From: Microbacterium timonense | GTDB taxonomy: Bacteria; Actinomycetota; Actinomycetes; Actinomycetales; Microbacteriaceae | Reading direction: 5' to 3' | NCBI RefSeq assembly: GCF_900292075.1 | Contig: NZ_OLMV01000004.1 | Location: forward strand, 1-64,000 | Length of the DNA stretch: 64,000 bases | Shown: in pieces, positions 1 through 7,874 of the stretch | Numbering within the stretch: the stretch's first letter is position 1 | Layout of the letters: every line of letters starts with the position of its first letter | Made by a program: the position numbers and the translations under genes | The notes under the pieces: generated by a model | Databases searched by the model: none | What the model was told of the DNA's origin: nothing | The model's input: only the letters and a program-made list of their open reading frames with translations

Positions 1-1143
1 CTGCTCGTACCGGCCCTGCCAGCCGATTCCGGATGCCTCGATCATGCCCATCACGTACAGTCCGTTGAACGTCGGCGGGAACACGTTGAGATACAGACGC
101 GGTGCCATGCCTGTCCACGCGAGCTCCGCACGATCCACGAACGGATAGTCGAGCTTGTACCCGGTCGCCAGCAGCACCATGTCGTACTCGCCCGAGGATC
201 CGTCGCGGAAGCGGACGGTGCGCCCCTCGAAGCGGTCGACGTCGGGGACGATGCGGAGGTCGCCCTGGCCGAGATGATTCAGGATCAACGTGTTGACGAT
301 GGGGTGCGACTCGTAGATCCGGTAGTCCGGCCGGGGGAAGCCGAAGCGCACCGGGTCTCCGGTGAACGCCCGGAGCACGCGGCTGTCGACGAACTGCTTG
401 ATCCGCGCGGGGAGGGGCCGGCCCTGATTGAGCGTGTCGGAGGGGCGGCCGAACAGATAGCGGGGCACGAAGTAGTAGCCGCGCCGCACGCTCATGTCCA
501 CCGACGCGGCGTGATGCACGGCGTCGACCGCGATGTCGCAGCCGGAGTTGCCCGCGCCGATGATGAGCACACGCTTGCCGGTGAGCTGAGTCGCGGACTT
601 GTACGCGCTGGTGTGGAGCAGCTCCCCGGCGAACTCGCCGCGGAAGGCGGGAACGTTCGGCTCGGCGAGCGTTCCGTTGGCGAGGATCACCCCGTCGTAG
701 CGCCGCGTGATCGACCGCGCGCCCGCGGCCGCCGCCACGTCCTCGGGGTCCGCCGAAGCGGGGACCTCCGGTGCCACCTCAGCCCGCAGCATCCAGCCCC
801 CGTCGTCCGCGCGCTCCACGGCGGTGACCTTCGCGCCGAACCGGAACCGCTCGGTCAGCCCGAACCGGTCGGCGTACTCGCGGAAGTACCTGATGAGCTC
901 ACGATGACTCGGGTAGTCCGCTGCCGTGCGCATCGGGAACTCGGTGAACTCGGTGGTCGTGCGCGAAGAGATGAGGTGCGCCGACTCGTACATCGTGGAG
1001 CGGGGGTTGTCGATGTCCCACAGCCCGCCGACGCCCTGGGAGGCCTCGTAGCCGTCGAACGCGACGCCCGCCTTCTGCAGGGCACGCGCGGCGGCCAGGC
1101 CCGAAGGCCCGGCGCCGATGATGGCATACCGCTGATCGCTCAT
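1..1143 (-). CDS. FAD/NAD(P)-dependent monooxygenase, partial (3' end outside window)
   Basis: Class B flavin-dependent monooxygenase-like protein. The N-terminus reads MSDQRYAIIGAGPSGLAAAR, an FAD-binding GxGxxG Rossmann motif. A second Rossmann motif, VLIIGAGNSGCDIA, for NADPH lies about 180 residues later. It is preceded by FAGELLHTSAY, which resembles the FxGxxxH fingerprint of flavin-containing and Baeyer-Villiger monooxygenases. The ATGY motif (LLATGYKLDY) typical of the family follows. The start is an ATG with a GAGGGA Shine-Dalgarno. The reading frame is still open at base 1, so the C-terminus is missing. It lies downstream of, and in the same direction as, the TSUP gene (127-nt gap). 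The substrate cannot be deduced. Confidence 0.85.
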   Translation of the reverse strand, partial: MSDQRYAIIGAGPSGLAAARALQKAGVAFDGYEASQGVGGLWDIDNPRSTMYESAHLISSRTTTEFTEFPMRTAADYPSHRELIRYFREYADRFGLTERFRFGAKVTAVERADDGGWMLRAEVAPEVPASADPEDVAAAAGARSITRRYDGVILANGTLAEPNVPAFRGEFAGELLHTSAYKSATQLTGKRVLIIGAGNSGCDIAVDAVHHAASVDMSVRRGYYFVPRYLFGRPSDTLNQGRPLPARIKQFVDSRVLRAFTGDPVRFGFPRPDYRIYESHPIVNTLILNHLGQGDLRIVPDVDRFEGRTVRFRDGSSGEYDMVLLATGYKLDYPFVDRAELAWTGMAPRLYLNVFPPTFNGLYVMGMIEASGIGWQGRYEQ

Positions 1144-1269
1144 TGATCCCTCGCGTCCGTTCACACGTCGTCGTGTCGGCGTGACGATGCCGCCGACAGC
1201 ACCCTATGGCCGGCGAGGCGGCAACAGAAATCGCGGTGAGCATGCGAGGGGGACCCCGCGCCCGACCCG

Positions 1270-1992
1270 TCAGAGAAAGAGAGCCAGGATGCCGCGGATG
1301 AGCACCACCGTCGCGCCCGCCCACGCGATCACCAGCATGGCGATCCGTGCGATCCGCGGCGAGATGTTCCGGGCGAGGATCGAGCCGATCGCGATCCCGG
1401 CGACGGTGGCGAGCACCAGCGCACCGACGTCCTCCCACGGTGTGAGGGGAAGACCACGCAAGGCGATCGACGCGACATCGAGCGCCACGAAGATCACCTG
1501 CGCGCTCGCCGCGAAGCGCACCTGGGCCCACCGGTCGCCCACCGCGTACGCCGCCAGCGGCGGACCGCCCAGCCCGCTCGCCGCGTTCATGAATCCGGCA
1601 GCCGACCCCGCGACGATCGCTCCGGGCCGACCGGAGAGCGAGGCGGAGAGGACGGGCAGGTGCCCGGCGACGAGGGCGAAGTAGGCCATGGCGGCGATCA
1701 CGAGAAGCAGCGCAGCCTCCGGAAGCAGCCGCACGACGAGCACACCGAACGGAGCGGCCAGAAGGCCCGGCCACACCAGCCACCAGGTCCGGCGCCAGTC
1801 GATCCGCTTCCACACGAGCGGGATGGCGACGAGTGAGGCGACGAGGGCGAGGAGCACGGCGATCGTGATGCCTTCGACGGGACCGTACAGCAGCACGATG
1901 GGGCCGACGAGCACGAGGACGAAGCCGAGCCCGGTGACGCGCTGGATCACCGCGGCGACAAAGGCCGCGATGCCGGCGAGGATGACAGTCAC
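1270..1992 (-). CDS. TSUP-family (TauE/SafE-like) membrane exporter
   Basis: A 240-residue, very hydrophobic protein with about seven or eight predicted membrane segments. It has the internal two-fold pattern of the TauE/SafE (TSUP) family: ITIAVLLALVASLVAIPLV in the first half and GSAAGFMNAASGLGGPPLA in the second, the latter a typical family signature. Relatives move sulfite, sulfoacetate or other organosulfur anions across the cytoplasmic membrane, but the substrate here is not evident. GTG start (MTVILAGIAAF). A TAGAGT hexamer lies 8 nt upstream, so it may have its own promoter rather than read-through from mtlD, whose stop is 88 nt away. Confidence 0.85.
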   Translation of the reverse strand: MTVILAGIAAFVAAVIQRVTGLGFVLVLVGPIVLLYGPVEGITIAVLLALVASLVAIPLVWKRIDWRRTWWLVWPGLLAAPFGVLVVRLLPEAALLLVIAAMAYFALVAGHLPVLSASLSGRPGAIVAGSAAGFMNAASGLGGPPLAAYAVGDRWAQVRFAASAQVIFVALDVASIALRGLPLTPWEDVGALVLATVAGIAIGSILARNISPRIARIAMLVIAWAGATVVLIRGILALFL

Positions 1993-2000
1993 AGACTCCC

Positions 2001-2006
2001 ACTCTA
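2001..2006 (-). promoter_or_regulatory. -10-like TAGAGT upstream of TSUP gene
   Basis: TAGAGT on the minus strand ends 8 nt before the GTG start. This matches the TANNNT actinobacterial -10 consensus and the start-proximal spacing seen at many genes in this window. Inferred from sequence only; no clear -35 box was recognised. Confidence 0.4.
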
Positions 2007-2080
2007 GGCGGGTCGGACCGGTGCCCTCCCGTGTCGTCCATCGGAGCGCGCCGCGTGGACCGGTGCGGGGAGGATCGGAT

Positions 2081-3235
2081 CTACGCCGAGATCTCCGCCT
2101 GCCGGGCGCGCACGATCGCCTCCACCTTCGGGAAGAGAGGATGTTCCGGCTCCAGGCCGGTCACCGACGCGGTGAACGACGCGGCATCCTGCTCACGCAG
2201 CATCCGCTGCAGGTCCATCGACTGGGCATCTTCTGTGTCGTCGAACGCGAGGGCCGCGCCCATCGCTGCGACCAGCGCGTCCACCCGCAGTCCCCGCTCG
2301 GCGGCCTCGGCCGCCGGCCCCACGAACCGCTCCTGGCGCGACAGCTTGCGCAGCGGCTGCCGTCCCACGCGCCACACGGTGTCGGGAAGACCCTCGTTGC
2401 GGAAGCGTCGAAGGATCGTCGCTCGGTACTCGGCGAGCGACTCGGGTTCGAACTCGTGCTTGGCGGCCAGCAGCGCCGATGTCTCCTCCAGCGCGGCGGT
2501 CACCTTGGCGGCGATCTCCGGGTCGGCGAGGGCGTCGGCGATGGTCTCGGCACCGGCGAGGGCGCCGAAGTACGCCGTCGCGGCGTGGCCGGTGTTGACG
2601 GTGAACAGCTTGCGCTCGATGTACGGCGCGAGGTCGTCGACGAAATGCGCGCCGGGGATGTTCGGCGGATCGTCGTCGAATGGCAGCCGTTCGATCGCCC
2701 ACTCGAAGAACGGCTCGACGGTCACGTCGATGCCGGCCCCTTCGGGCTGCGCGGGCACGATGCGGTCGACGGCGGTGTTGGCGAACACCGCGCGCGAGGC
2801 CAGGGCGTCCCAGGCGTCGCCGGCGAGGGCACGCATCTCGTCGCGGAGCAGGTCGGTCGCGTTGATCGCGTTCTCGCACGCCATGACCTGCAGGGGTGGG
2901 CTCGACGGGTCGCGCAGCGCCAGCCCCGAGACGATGTGAGGCGCCACGAACTTCAGGATCGTCGGTCCGACGGCGGTGGTGACGACGTTGGCGCCCGCGA
3001 TCTCTTCGATGACCTCATCGGGGTGCTCGGCGCTGTTGATCGCGCGGAACCCGGTCACCACGGTGTCGCGACCTCCTTCGCCCACCTCGTGCACCGTGTA
3101 GCGGTCGACGGCGTTGATCGCATCGACGAGGGGCGCCGCGACATCCGAGAACACCAGCTCGTAGCCGCCTTCATGCAGCAGCAGGCCGACGAAGCCCCGC
3201 CCGATGTTGCCGGCGCCGAAGTGGACGGCCTTCAT
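2081..3235 (-). CDS. mtlD: Mannitol-1-phosphate 5-dehydrogenase
   Basis: Oxidises mannitol 1-phosphate to fructose 6-phosphate with NAD in the cytoplasm, the step after PTS uptake. It is 384 residues long, close to the 382 of the E. coli enzyme. The N-terminus [17 protein letters not shown] is the family NAD-binding motif. [18 protein letters not shown] holds the conserved Lys, Asn and His catalytic region of polyol-specific long-chain dehydrogenases. The ATG overlaps the stop of the EIIA gene by one base (TGATG), so translation is probably coupled. It is the last gene of the mannitol PTS operon. The frame extends upstream, but the start fixed here is the only one giving the canonical N-terminus. 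Confidence 0.95.
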   Translation of the reverse strand: MKAVHFGAGNIGRGFVGLLLHEGGYELVFSDVAAPLVDAINAVDRYTVHEVGEGGRDTVVTGFRAINSAEHPDEVIEEIAGANVVTTAVGPTILKFVAPHIVSGLALRDPSSPPLQVMACENAINATDLLRDEMRALAGDAWDALASRAVFANTAVDRIVPAQPEGAGIDVTVEPFFEWAIERLPFDDDPPNIPGAHFVDDLAPYIERKLFTVNTGHAATAYFGALAGAETIADALADPEIAAKVTAALEETSALLAAKHEFEPESLAEYRATILRRFRNEGLPDTVWRVGRQPLRKLSRQERFVGPAAEAAERGLRVDALVAAMGAALAFDDTEDAQSMDLQRMLREQDAASFTASVTGLEPEHPLFPKVEAIVRARQAEISA

Positions 3236-3672
3236 CACACGCCCGCCGCCGAGACGAGCCCGAACAGCTCCTCGGGCGTCTGTGCCGCCTTGAGGCGGGC
3301 CACGTCGTCTTCGTCGGAGAAGAGGATGGCGATCTGCGACAGGATCTCGAGGTGCTCGTCGCCCTTGCCCGCGATGCCGATGACGAAGGTGACCGGGTTG
3401 CCGTCCCAGTCCACGCCGCCGTCGTAGCGCACCACGGAGAGGGCAGACTCGAGGATCTCGCCCTTCGTCTCGTTGGTGCCGTGCGGGATCGCCAGTTCGT
3501 TGCCCATGTAGGTCGAGACCGTCTGCTCGCGCTGCAGCATGGCGTCGTAGTAGGCGCCGGTGACCGCGCCGACGGACTGCAGGATGTCGGCCGCCTCCCG
3601 CATCGCCTCGTCGCGCGTCGCGCTGCCGGAGTGGATGCGCACCTGACCGATGCTCAGAACCTCGCGTGCCAT
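3235..3672 (-). CDS. mtlF: PTS mannitol-specific EIIA protein
   Basis: A 145-residue stand-alone EIIA of the mannitol/fructose class. It takes phosphate from HPr on His64 (motif [12 protein letters not shown]; the equivalent of His65 of E. coli IIA-Mtl) and passes it to the EIIB domain of MtlA. The [12 protein letters not shown] stretch is typical of the family. In many enterobacteria this domain is fused to MtlA; here it is separate, as in many Gram-positives. A 157-nt gap with two strong hairpins separates it from mtlA, while it overlaps mtlD by one base. Confidence 0.93.
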   Translation of the reverse strand: MAREVLSIGQVRIHSGSATRDEAMREAADILQSVGAVTGAYYDAMLQREQTVSTYMGNELAIPHGTNETKGEILESALSVVRYDGGVDWDGNPVTFVIGIAGKGDEHLEILSQIAILFSDEDDVARLKAAQTPEELFGLVSAAGV

Positions 3673-3745
3673 GTTCTCGCCCTTTCTGTCTTCCTGTCGC
3701 TCGTGCTCTCTCGCGGTGCCGCCGGGAACGGATGCCGCCTCCGCC

Positions 3746-3771
3746 GTCTCGGTCCGATCCCGGACCGAGAC
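3746..3771 (-). promoter_or_regulatory. Intercistronic hairpin between mtlA and mtlF (11-bp stem)
   Basis: Perfect 11-bp inverted repeat (GTCTCGGTCCG / CGGACCGAGAC) with a 4-nt loop, in the gap between mtlA and the EIIA gene. There is no following T-tract, so it is more likely an mRNA-stabilising or attenuating hairpin than a simple intrinsic terminator. Confidence 0.6.
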
Positions 3772-3780
3772 CGGACCGAA

Positions 3781-3821
3781 GCGGTGGGGCCGGGGGCATC
3801 TCGCCGGCCCGGCCCCGCCGC
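3781..3821 (-). promoter_or_regulatory. Second intercistronic hairpin next to the mtlA stop
   Basis: The arms 3781-3794 and 3808-3821 pair at 13 of 14 positions (core GGGGCCGGG / CCCGGCCCC) around a 13-nt loop, just downstream of the mtlA stop. With the hairpin at 3746-3771 it fills most of the intercistronic space. Confidence 0.6.
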
Positions 3822-3829
3822 GGTCTCAG

Positions 3830-5386
3830 CTACGCACCATCCTCGTGCTGCGCGCGGACCAGGTCCACGACCTCGTCGTACCTGGGCGAGTTCATGAAGT
3901 TGTCCACCGACACGTGGACCGAGTTCGGCGTCTTCTGCCGCGCGCGGTCGGTGAGCTGGTTCTGAGTGATGACCAGGTCGGCCGACGGGTCGAGGGCCGC
4001 GATCGCCTTGTTGGTGACCGTGACGTCCTCGATGCCCGCCTTCTTGATCTTGTTGCGCAGGACGCTCGCCCCCATGGCGGAGGAGCCCATGCCCGCGTCG
4101 CACGCGAACACGATGTTCTTGATCTCGCGCTCGGTCATGGTCGCCGGCTCGATACCGCCATCCGTCTGGGTGGCGGCGCCGCCGCGGAGACCGTCCAGGT
4201 GCGCCGAGGACTTGCCCTTGGCGGCCGCGGTCTGCGTGATCGCCGCGCCGAAGGCGTCGTCCGTCGCCGCCATCGCCTCCAGGTCGCGCTTGCGCGAGGC
4301 GCGCAGGATGACCCACGAGATGAGGAACGTCACGGTGGCGGCCAGCACCACCGACAGAAGAACCGCGAAATAGGAGTTGTTCGCGATCTGCGCGATCACC
4401 GCGAAGATGCTGCCCGGTGCCGCCGGGGCCCGCAGCGCGCCGCCGAGGAGCATGTTCGTGGTGACGCCGGTCATACCGCCCGCGATGAGCGCCAGGATCA
4501 GCATCGGCTTCATGAGCGCGTACGGGAAGTACACCTCGTGGATGCCGCCGAAGAACTGGATGACGGCAGCACCGGGTGCCGAGGCACGCGCGGCGCCGAT
4601 CCCGAAGAACGTGAACGCCAGCAGCAGGCCGACGCCCGGACCGGGGTTGGCCTCGAGGAGGAACAGGATCGACGAACCGGTCTCGGCCGACTGCTGGATG
4701 CCCAGCGGCGTCAGCACACCGTGGTTGATGGCGTTGTTCAGGAAGAACACCTTCGCCGGCTCGATGATGATGCTCGTCAGCGGCAGAAGGTTCATCGAGA
4801 CGAGCCAGTCGACCGCGTTGCTGAGGATCTGCATGAGTCCGTTGACGACCCAGGCGATCGGGTAGAAGCCGAGGATCGCCAGCGCGAAGCCCCAGATGCC
4901 CGCCGAGAACATGTTCACGAGCATCTCGAAGCCGGCCTTGATCTTGCCCTCCCACAGGCTGTCGAGCCACTTCATGGAGTAGGCCGCGATCGGCGCCATG
5001 ATCATCGCGCCGATGAACATGTGGACCTGGCCGAGCTGGTTGTCGGCGGGCAGGTCGGCGTTGATCTGCGCGATGAGGTAGTCAGACCCCGCGATCGCGC
5101 CGAAGGTGCCGATCGAGGCGACGACGCCGCCGCGTACGCCGTAGATGATGCTGCCGCCGGTGTAGGCGATGAGGATCGGCAGCAGGTAGTGGATGAACGG
5201 TCCGACCAGCGTCGCCAGCGCCGGAACCGGAGTCCAGCCGACCGCGATGAAGAACGCGGTGAAGATGCCCCACGCGATCAGCGCGGGGATGTTCGGCATG
5301 ATCATGCCGGACAGGAACGTGCCGAAGCGCTGGACTCCGACCCGTGCCTTGCTCGTGCCCGTGGCGGGCACTGACGCCGTTGTCAT
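3830..5386 (-). CDS. mtlA: PTS mannitol transporter subunit IICB
   Basis: Membrane permease that takes up mannitol and phosphorylates it. Residues 1 to about 365 form the EIIC domain with alternating hydrophobic segments and the substrate-site motif GGIHEVYFPY (from residue 280). After a charged linker (about 370-420) comes the EIIB domain, with phospho-Cys429 in NIVFACDAGMGSSAMG. It has 518 residues; E. coli MtlA has 637 because it also carries EIIA, here encoded by the next gene. The start is ATG (MTTASVPATG), 36 nt after the ptsI stop. It belongs to the minus-strand mannitol operon. Confidence 0.95.
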   Translation of the reverse strand: MTTASVPATGTSKARVGVQRFGTFLSGMIMPNIPALIAWGIFTAFFIAVGWTPVPALATLVGPFIHYLLPILIAYTGGSIIYGVRGGVVASIGTFGAIAGSDYLIAQINADLPADNQLGQVHMFIGAMIMAPIAAYSMKWLDSLWEGKIKAGFEMLVNMFSAGIWGFALAILGFYPIAWVVNGLMQILSNAVDWLVSMNLLPLTSIIIEPAKVFFLNNAINHGVLTPLGIQQSAETGSSILFLLEANPGPGVGLLLAFTFFGIGAARASAPGAAVIQFFGGIHEVYFPYALMKPMLILALIAGGMTGVTTNMLLGGALRAPAAPGSIFAVIAQIANNSYFAVLLSVVLAATVTFLISWVILRASRKRDLEAMAATDDAFGAAITQTAAAKGKSSAHLDGLRGGAATQTDGGIEPATMTEREIKNIVFACDAGMGSSAMGASVLRNKIKKAGIEDVTVTNKAIAALDPSADLVITQNQLTDRARQKTPNSVHVSVDNFMNSPRYDEVVDLVRAQHEDGA

Positions 5387-5422
5387 TTCACTGTCTCCTT
5401 GTGTGTGTTCGGGAGGGGGTGT

Positions 5423-7111
5423 TCATCGGGTGGCCGCCGGTGCGGCGGTGTTCGTGGCCGCGCCGGCGGCGTTCGCCGCCGCGAGGCGAGCGGATGCCGC
5501 GTCGGAGGCGGCGAGGGCGGCCGAGGCGATCTCGCGCGCCTGGTCGAGGGTGTGCTGCAGCAGCGTCGCCCGGACGTCGGCGAGCGCCGTCGGCGCCATG
5601 GACAGGCTCGTGGCCCCGAGGCCGACGAGCACGACGGCCAGAAGCGGGTCGGCCGCCGCCTCGCCGCAGATGCCGACCGGCTTGCCGGTGGCCCGGCCCG
5701 CCTCGCCGACCTCGCGCACCAGGCGCAGCACCGCCGGGTGCCACGGGTCCTGGAACGAGGCGACCGAGCCGAGCAGCCGGTCGGCGGCGAGCGTGTACTG
5801 CGTGAGATCGTTGGTGCCGATGGAGGCGAAGTCCGCTTCGGCGAGGATGCGATCGGCCAGCAGTGCCGACGACGGCACTTCCACCATGACGCCGGCCGTC
5901 TTGATGCCGTAGTCGCGAGCCATCTCGACGAAGTAGGCGGTCTCTTCCACGGTCGAGACCATCGGAGCCATGACCCACAGGTCCGCGTCGGTCGCGGCAT
6001 CCGCCTCGGCAAGGGCAGTGAGCTGCTCACGCAGGATGTCTTCGCTGGCGCGCAGCGCGCGCAGTCCCCGCAGTCCCAGGGCGGGGTTCTCCTCGTGCGC
6101 GTCGTTGAGGAAAGCCAGCGGCTTGTCGGCCCCGGCGTCGAGCACGCGCACGACGACCTTCTTGCCGGGGAAGGCCGCGAGCAGCTTGGTGTACGACTCG
6201 CGCTGCTGCTCGACGGTGGGCGCCTGGTTGGAGCTCAGGAAGAGGAATTCGGTGCGGAACAGGCCCACGCCCTCGGCGCCGAGCGCGACCGCATCCGCCG
6301 CGCCCTCCGGATTACCGAGATTGGCCAGCAGCGGGATGGCCGTGCCGTCCGCGAGGGCGCCGTCGGTGATCGGCGCCGAGGCGGCCGCAGCACGATCGGC
6401 GGCCCGGCGGTCGGCCCGCTCCAGCTCGTCGGCGGTCGGCTCGGTGGTCACGACGCCGGCCGCGGCATCCACGATGACGGTCTCGCCGTCGCGCAGGCCT
6501 TTCGCGTCGACGGCGCCGACAACGGCGACGATCGACTTCTCCCGCGCGAGGATCGCGGTGTGCGAGGTCGGGCCGCCCTCCGTCGTCACCAGCGCGAGCA
6601 CCTTGTCGAGGTCGAGCAGCGCCGTGTCAGCGGGAGCAAGGTCTTTCGCAACGAGGACGAACGGGTACCCCGGATCCGGCACACCGGGAGCCGCGACCCC
6701 GCGCAGGCGCGCGATGACGCGCTGGGCGACGTCATCGAGGTCGGCGGCCCGCTCGCCGAGATATCCGCCCAGCGCGGTGAGCTGATCGCGGAACGAGGCG
6801 AACGCGTCGAACACCGCGAACTCGCCCGTCTTGCCCTGAGCGATGCGCGCGTTGACCTCGTCGGCGAGAGTCGGATCCTCCGCCATCATCGCCTGCGCCT
6901 CGAGCACCTCCTGGGCGGCGCCGCCTGCCTGCGTGCCGCGTGCTTCGAGCTCGCGGGCGACGGCGGCGACGGCCTCCGCTACCCGTGCCTTCTCCTCGTC
7001 GGCGGCCAGCGTGCTGGGCTCGTCGGAGGGGGCCGGAAGCGGCTCCGCCATGCGCGCGACCGGTCCCTGGGCCACGCCCAGCCCGATGCCGACTCCTCGC
7101 AGCTCGCTCAT
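5423..7111 (-). CDS. ptsI: PTS enzyme I (phosphoenolpyruvate-protein phosphotransferase)
   Basis: The general first enzyme of the PTS: it takes phosphate from PEP and gives it to HPr. It has 562 residues (E. coli EI, 575). The phospho-His is His184 in GGPTSHTAILAREKS. The C-terminal TIM-barrel PEP site shows FRTEFLFLSS, PLAFLNDAHEENPALGLRG, and the catalytic Cys in GICGEAAADP. The N-terminal region (about 40-140) is the helical HPr-binding domain. It starts 1 nt after the HPr stop (TGACATG), so the two are surely co-translated. Finding this general enzyme inside the mannitol operon, rather than in a separate pts locus, is notable. Confidence 0.95.
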   Translation of the reverse strand: MSELRGVGIGLGVAQGPVARMAEPLPAPSDEPSTLAADEEKARVAEAVAAVARELEARGTQAGGAAQEVLEAQAMMAEDPTLADEVNARIAQGKTGEFAVFDAFASFRDQLTALGGYLGERAADLDDVAQRVIARLRGVAAPGVPDPGYPFVLVAKDLAPADTALLDLDKVLALVTTEGGPTSHTAILAREKSIVAVVGAVDAKGLRDGETVIVDAAAGVVTTEPTADELERADRRAADRAAAASAPITDGALADGTAIPLLANLGNPEGAADAVALGAEGVGLFRTEFLFLSSNQAPTVEQQRESYTKLLAAFPGKKVVVRVLDAGADKPLAFLNDAHEENPALGLRGLRALRASEDILREQLTALAEADAATDADLWVMAPMVSTVEETAYFVEMARDYGIKTAGVMVEVPSSALLADRILAEADFASIGTNDLTQYTLAADRLLGSVASFQDPWHPAVLRLVREVGEAGRATGKPVGICGEAAADPLLAVVLVGLGATSLSMAPTALADVRATLLQHTLDQAREIASAALAASDAASARLAAANAAGAATNTAAPAATR

Positions 7112-7112
7112 G

Positions 7113-7391
7113 TCAGGCCTCCGCGTCGTGGTCGGTGGTCAACAGCTCCGCCAGCCGGTCGAGCGTGGGCTCGGCGCCCTCGCCGTCGGCTGTCAGCGTC
7201 ACGTAGTCGCCCTGCTCCACGCCCAGCGCGATGACGCCCAGGATGCTCGCTGCGTTCACCGGGCTTCCGGCATCCTTGGCGATCGTGACCGGGATGCCGG
7301 CATCCTTCGCCGCCTGCGCGAACAGCTTGGCGGGGCGTGCGTGCAGCCCGTGCGCGGATCCGATGCGGACGGTCCGGGAGGTGGGTGGCAT
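7113..7391 (-). CDS. ptsH: PTS phosphocarrier protein HPr
   Basis: A 92-residue HPr. His17 in SAHGLHARPAKL is the site phosphorylated by EI. The region around Ser49 (NAASILGVIALG) corresponds to the Ser46 regulatory site of firmicute HPr, where the motif is usually KSIMG; the usual Lys before the Ser is Ala here, so control by HPr kinase is uncertain. The start ATG is chosen because it gives the normal HPr N-terminus; the frame is open further upstream. It lies between the orphan EIIB gene (49-nt gap) and ptsI. Confidence 0.93.
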   Translation of the reverse strand: MPPTSRTVRIGSAHGLHARPAKLFAQAAKDAGIPVTIAKDAGSPVNAASILGVIALGVEQGDYVTLTADGEGAEPTLDRLAELLTTDHDAEA

Positions 7392-7440
7392 GTCGTGACC
7401 TCTCTGTCTGTCTCGTTCAGGTCTGTCGGTGTCGTCGGGT

Positions 7441-7755
7441 TCAGGTCTGTTCGGTGCCCGCCGCGGCGCGGACGAGGGCGAGCGTTCGGGTGCCGTCCCT
7501 GTCGGTGAAGATGTCGGACGGCAGCAGCACCACCGTCGCCCCCCGTGCGGCGGCATCCCGTTCGATGCGCTCGAGCGCATGAGCCAGGTGCGGTCCCACG
7601 AGGACGACATCCACGGCATCGAGATCGATCGGGAGCGACTGCTCGGTGCCGGCGAAGGCGGCGTAGTCGAGTCCCTGGGCATGGGCTGCGTGCCGCACGC
7701 GCTGTGCGACGAAGGTGCTCGAGGCACCCGCTCCGCAGACCACCAGGATCCTCAT
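7441..7755 (-). CDS. Orphan PTS EIIB protein, lactose/cellobiose type
   Basis: A 104-residue single-domain protein beginning MRILVVCGAGASSTFVAQRV. This is the P-loop phospho-Cys motif (CxxGxSS) of the lactose/cellobiose EIIB class, with Cys at residue 8. VDVVLVGPHLAHALERIE fits the rest of the fold. It is the first gene of the mannitol operon and has a GAGGAGG Shine-Dalgarno. No EIIC of the matching class occurs in the window, and MtlA already has its own EIIB. It may therefore be a regulatory EIIB, for example a phosphate donor or acceptor for MtlR, or may serve a permease encoded elsewhere. Confidence 0.85.
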   Translation of the reverse strand: MRILVVCGAGASSTFVAQRVRHAAHAQGLDYAAFAGTEQSLPIDLDAVDVVLVGPHLAHALERIERDAAARGATVVLLPSDIFTDRDGTRTLALVRAAAGTEQT

Positions 7756-7874
7756 CGATCCGCCTCCTCACTGGCAATTCTTGTGAGGACGCTGAGAGTG
7801 GACAACCAGTCCTTCTTCCGCAGGGGCGGAAACGCGCGGGCCCCGCGGGCAGGCGGCCGTGGTTGACTGGGCTG
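7756..7874. promoter_or_regulatory. Divergent control region between the mannitol operon and mtlR
   Basis: This 119-nt gap must hold the promoter of the minus-strand PTS operon and that of mtlR. It contains a perfect TTCCGC-AGGG-GCGGAA inverted repeat (7816-7831) and a GC-rich near-palindrome (about 7834-7848), both candidate operators or hairpins. No unambiguous -10/-35 pair was recognised. MtlR-type activators bind upstream of their operon promoter, so this is the expected target. Confidence 0.5.

Noticed and set aside
2031..2939. Plus-strand open frame opposite mtlD
   Set aside because: Ser/Ala/Arg-rich antisense shadow with no recognisable domain.
3650..5374. 574-codon plus-strand open frame opposite mtlA
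   Set aside because: Antisense shadow caused by high third-position GC; mtlA has full motif support on the other strand.
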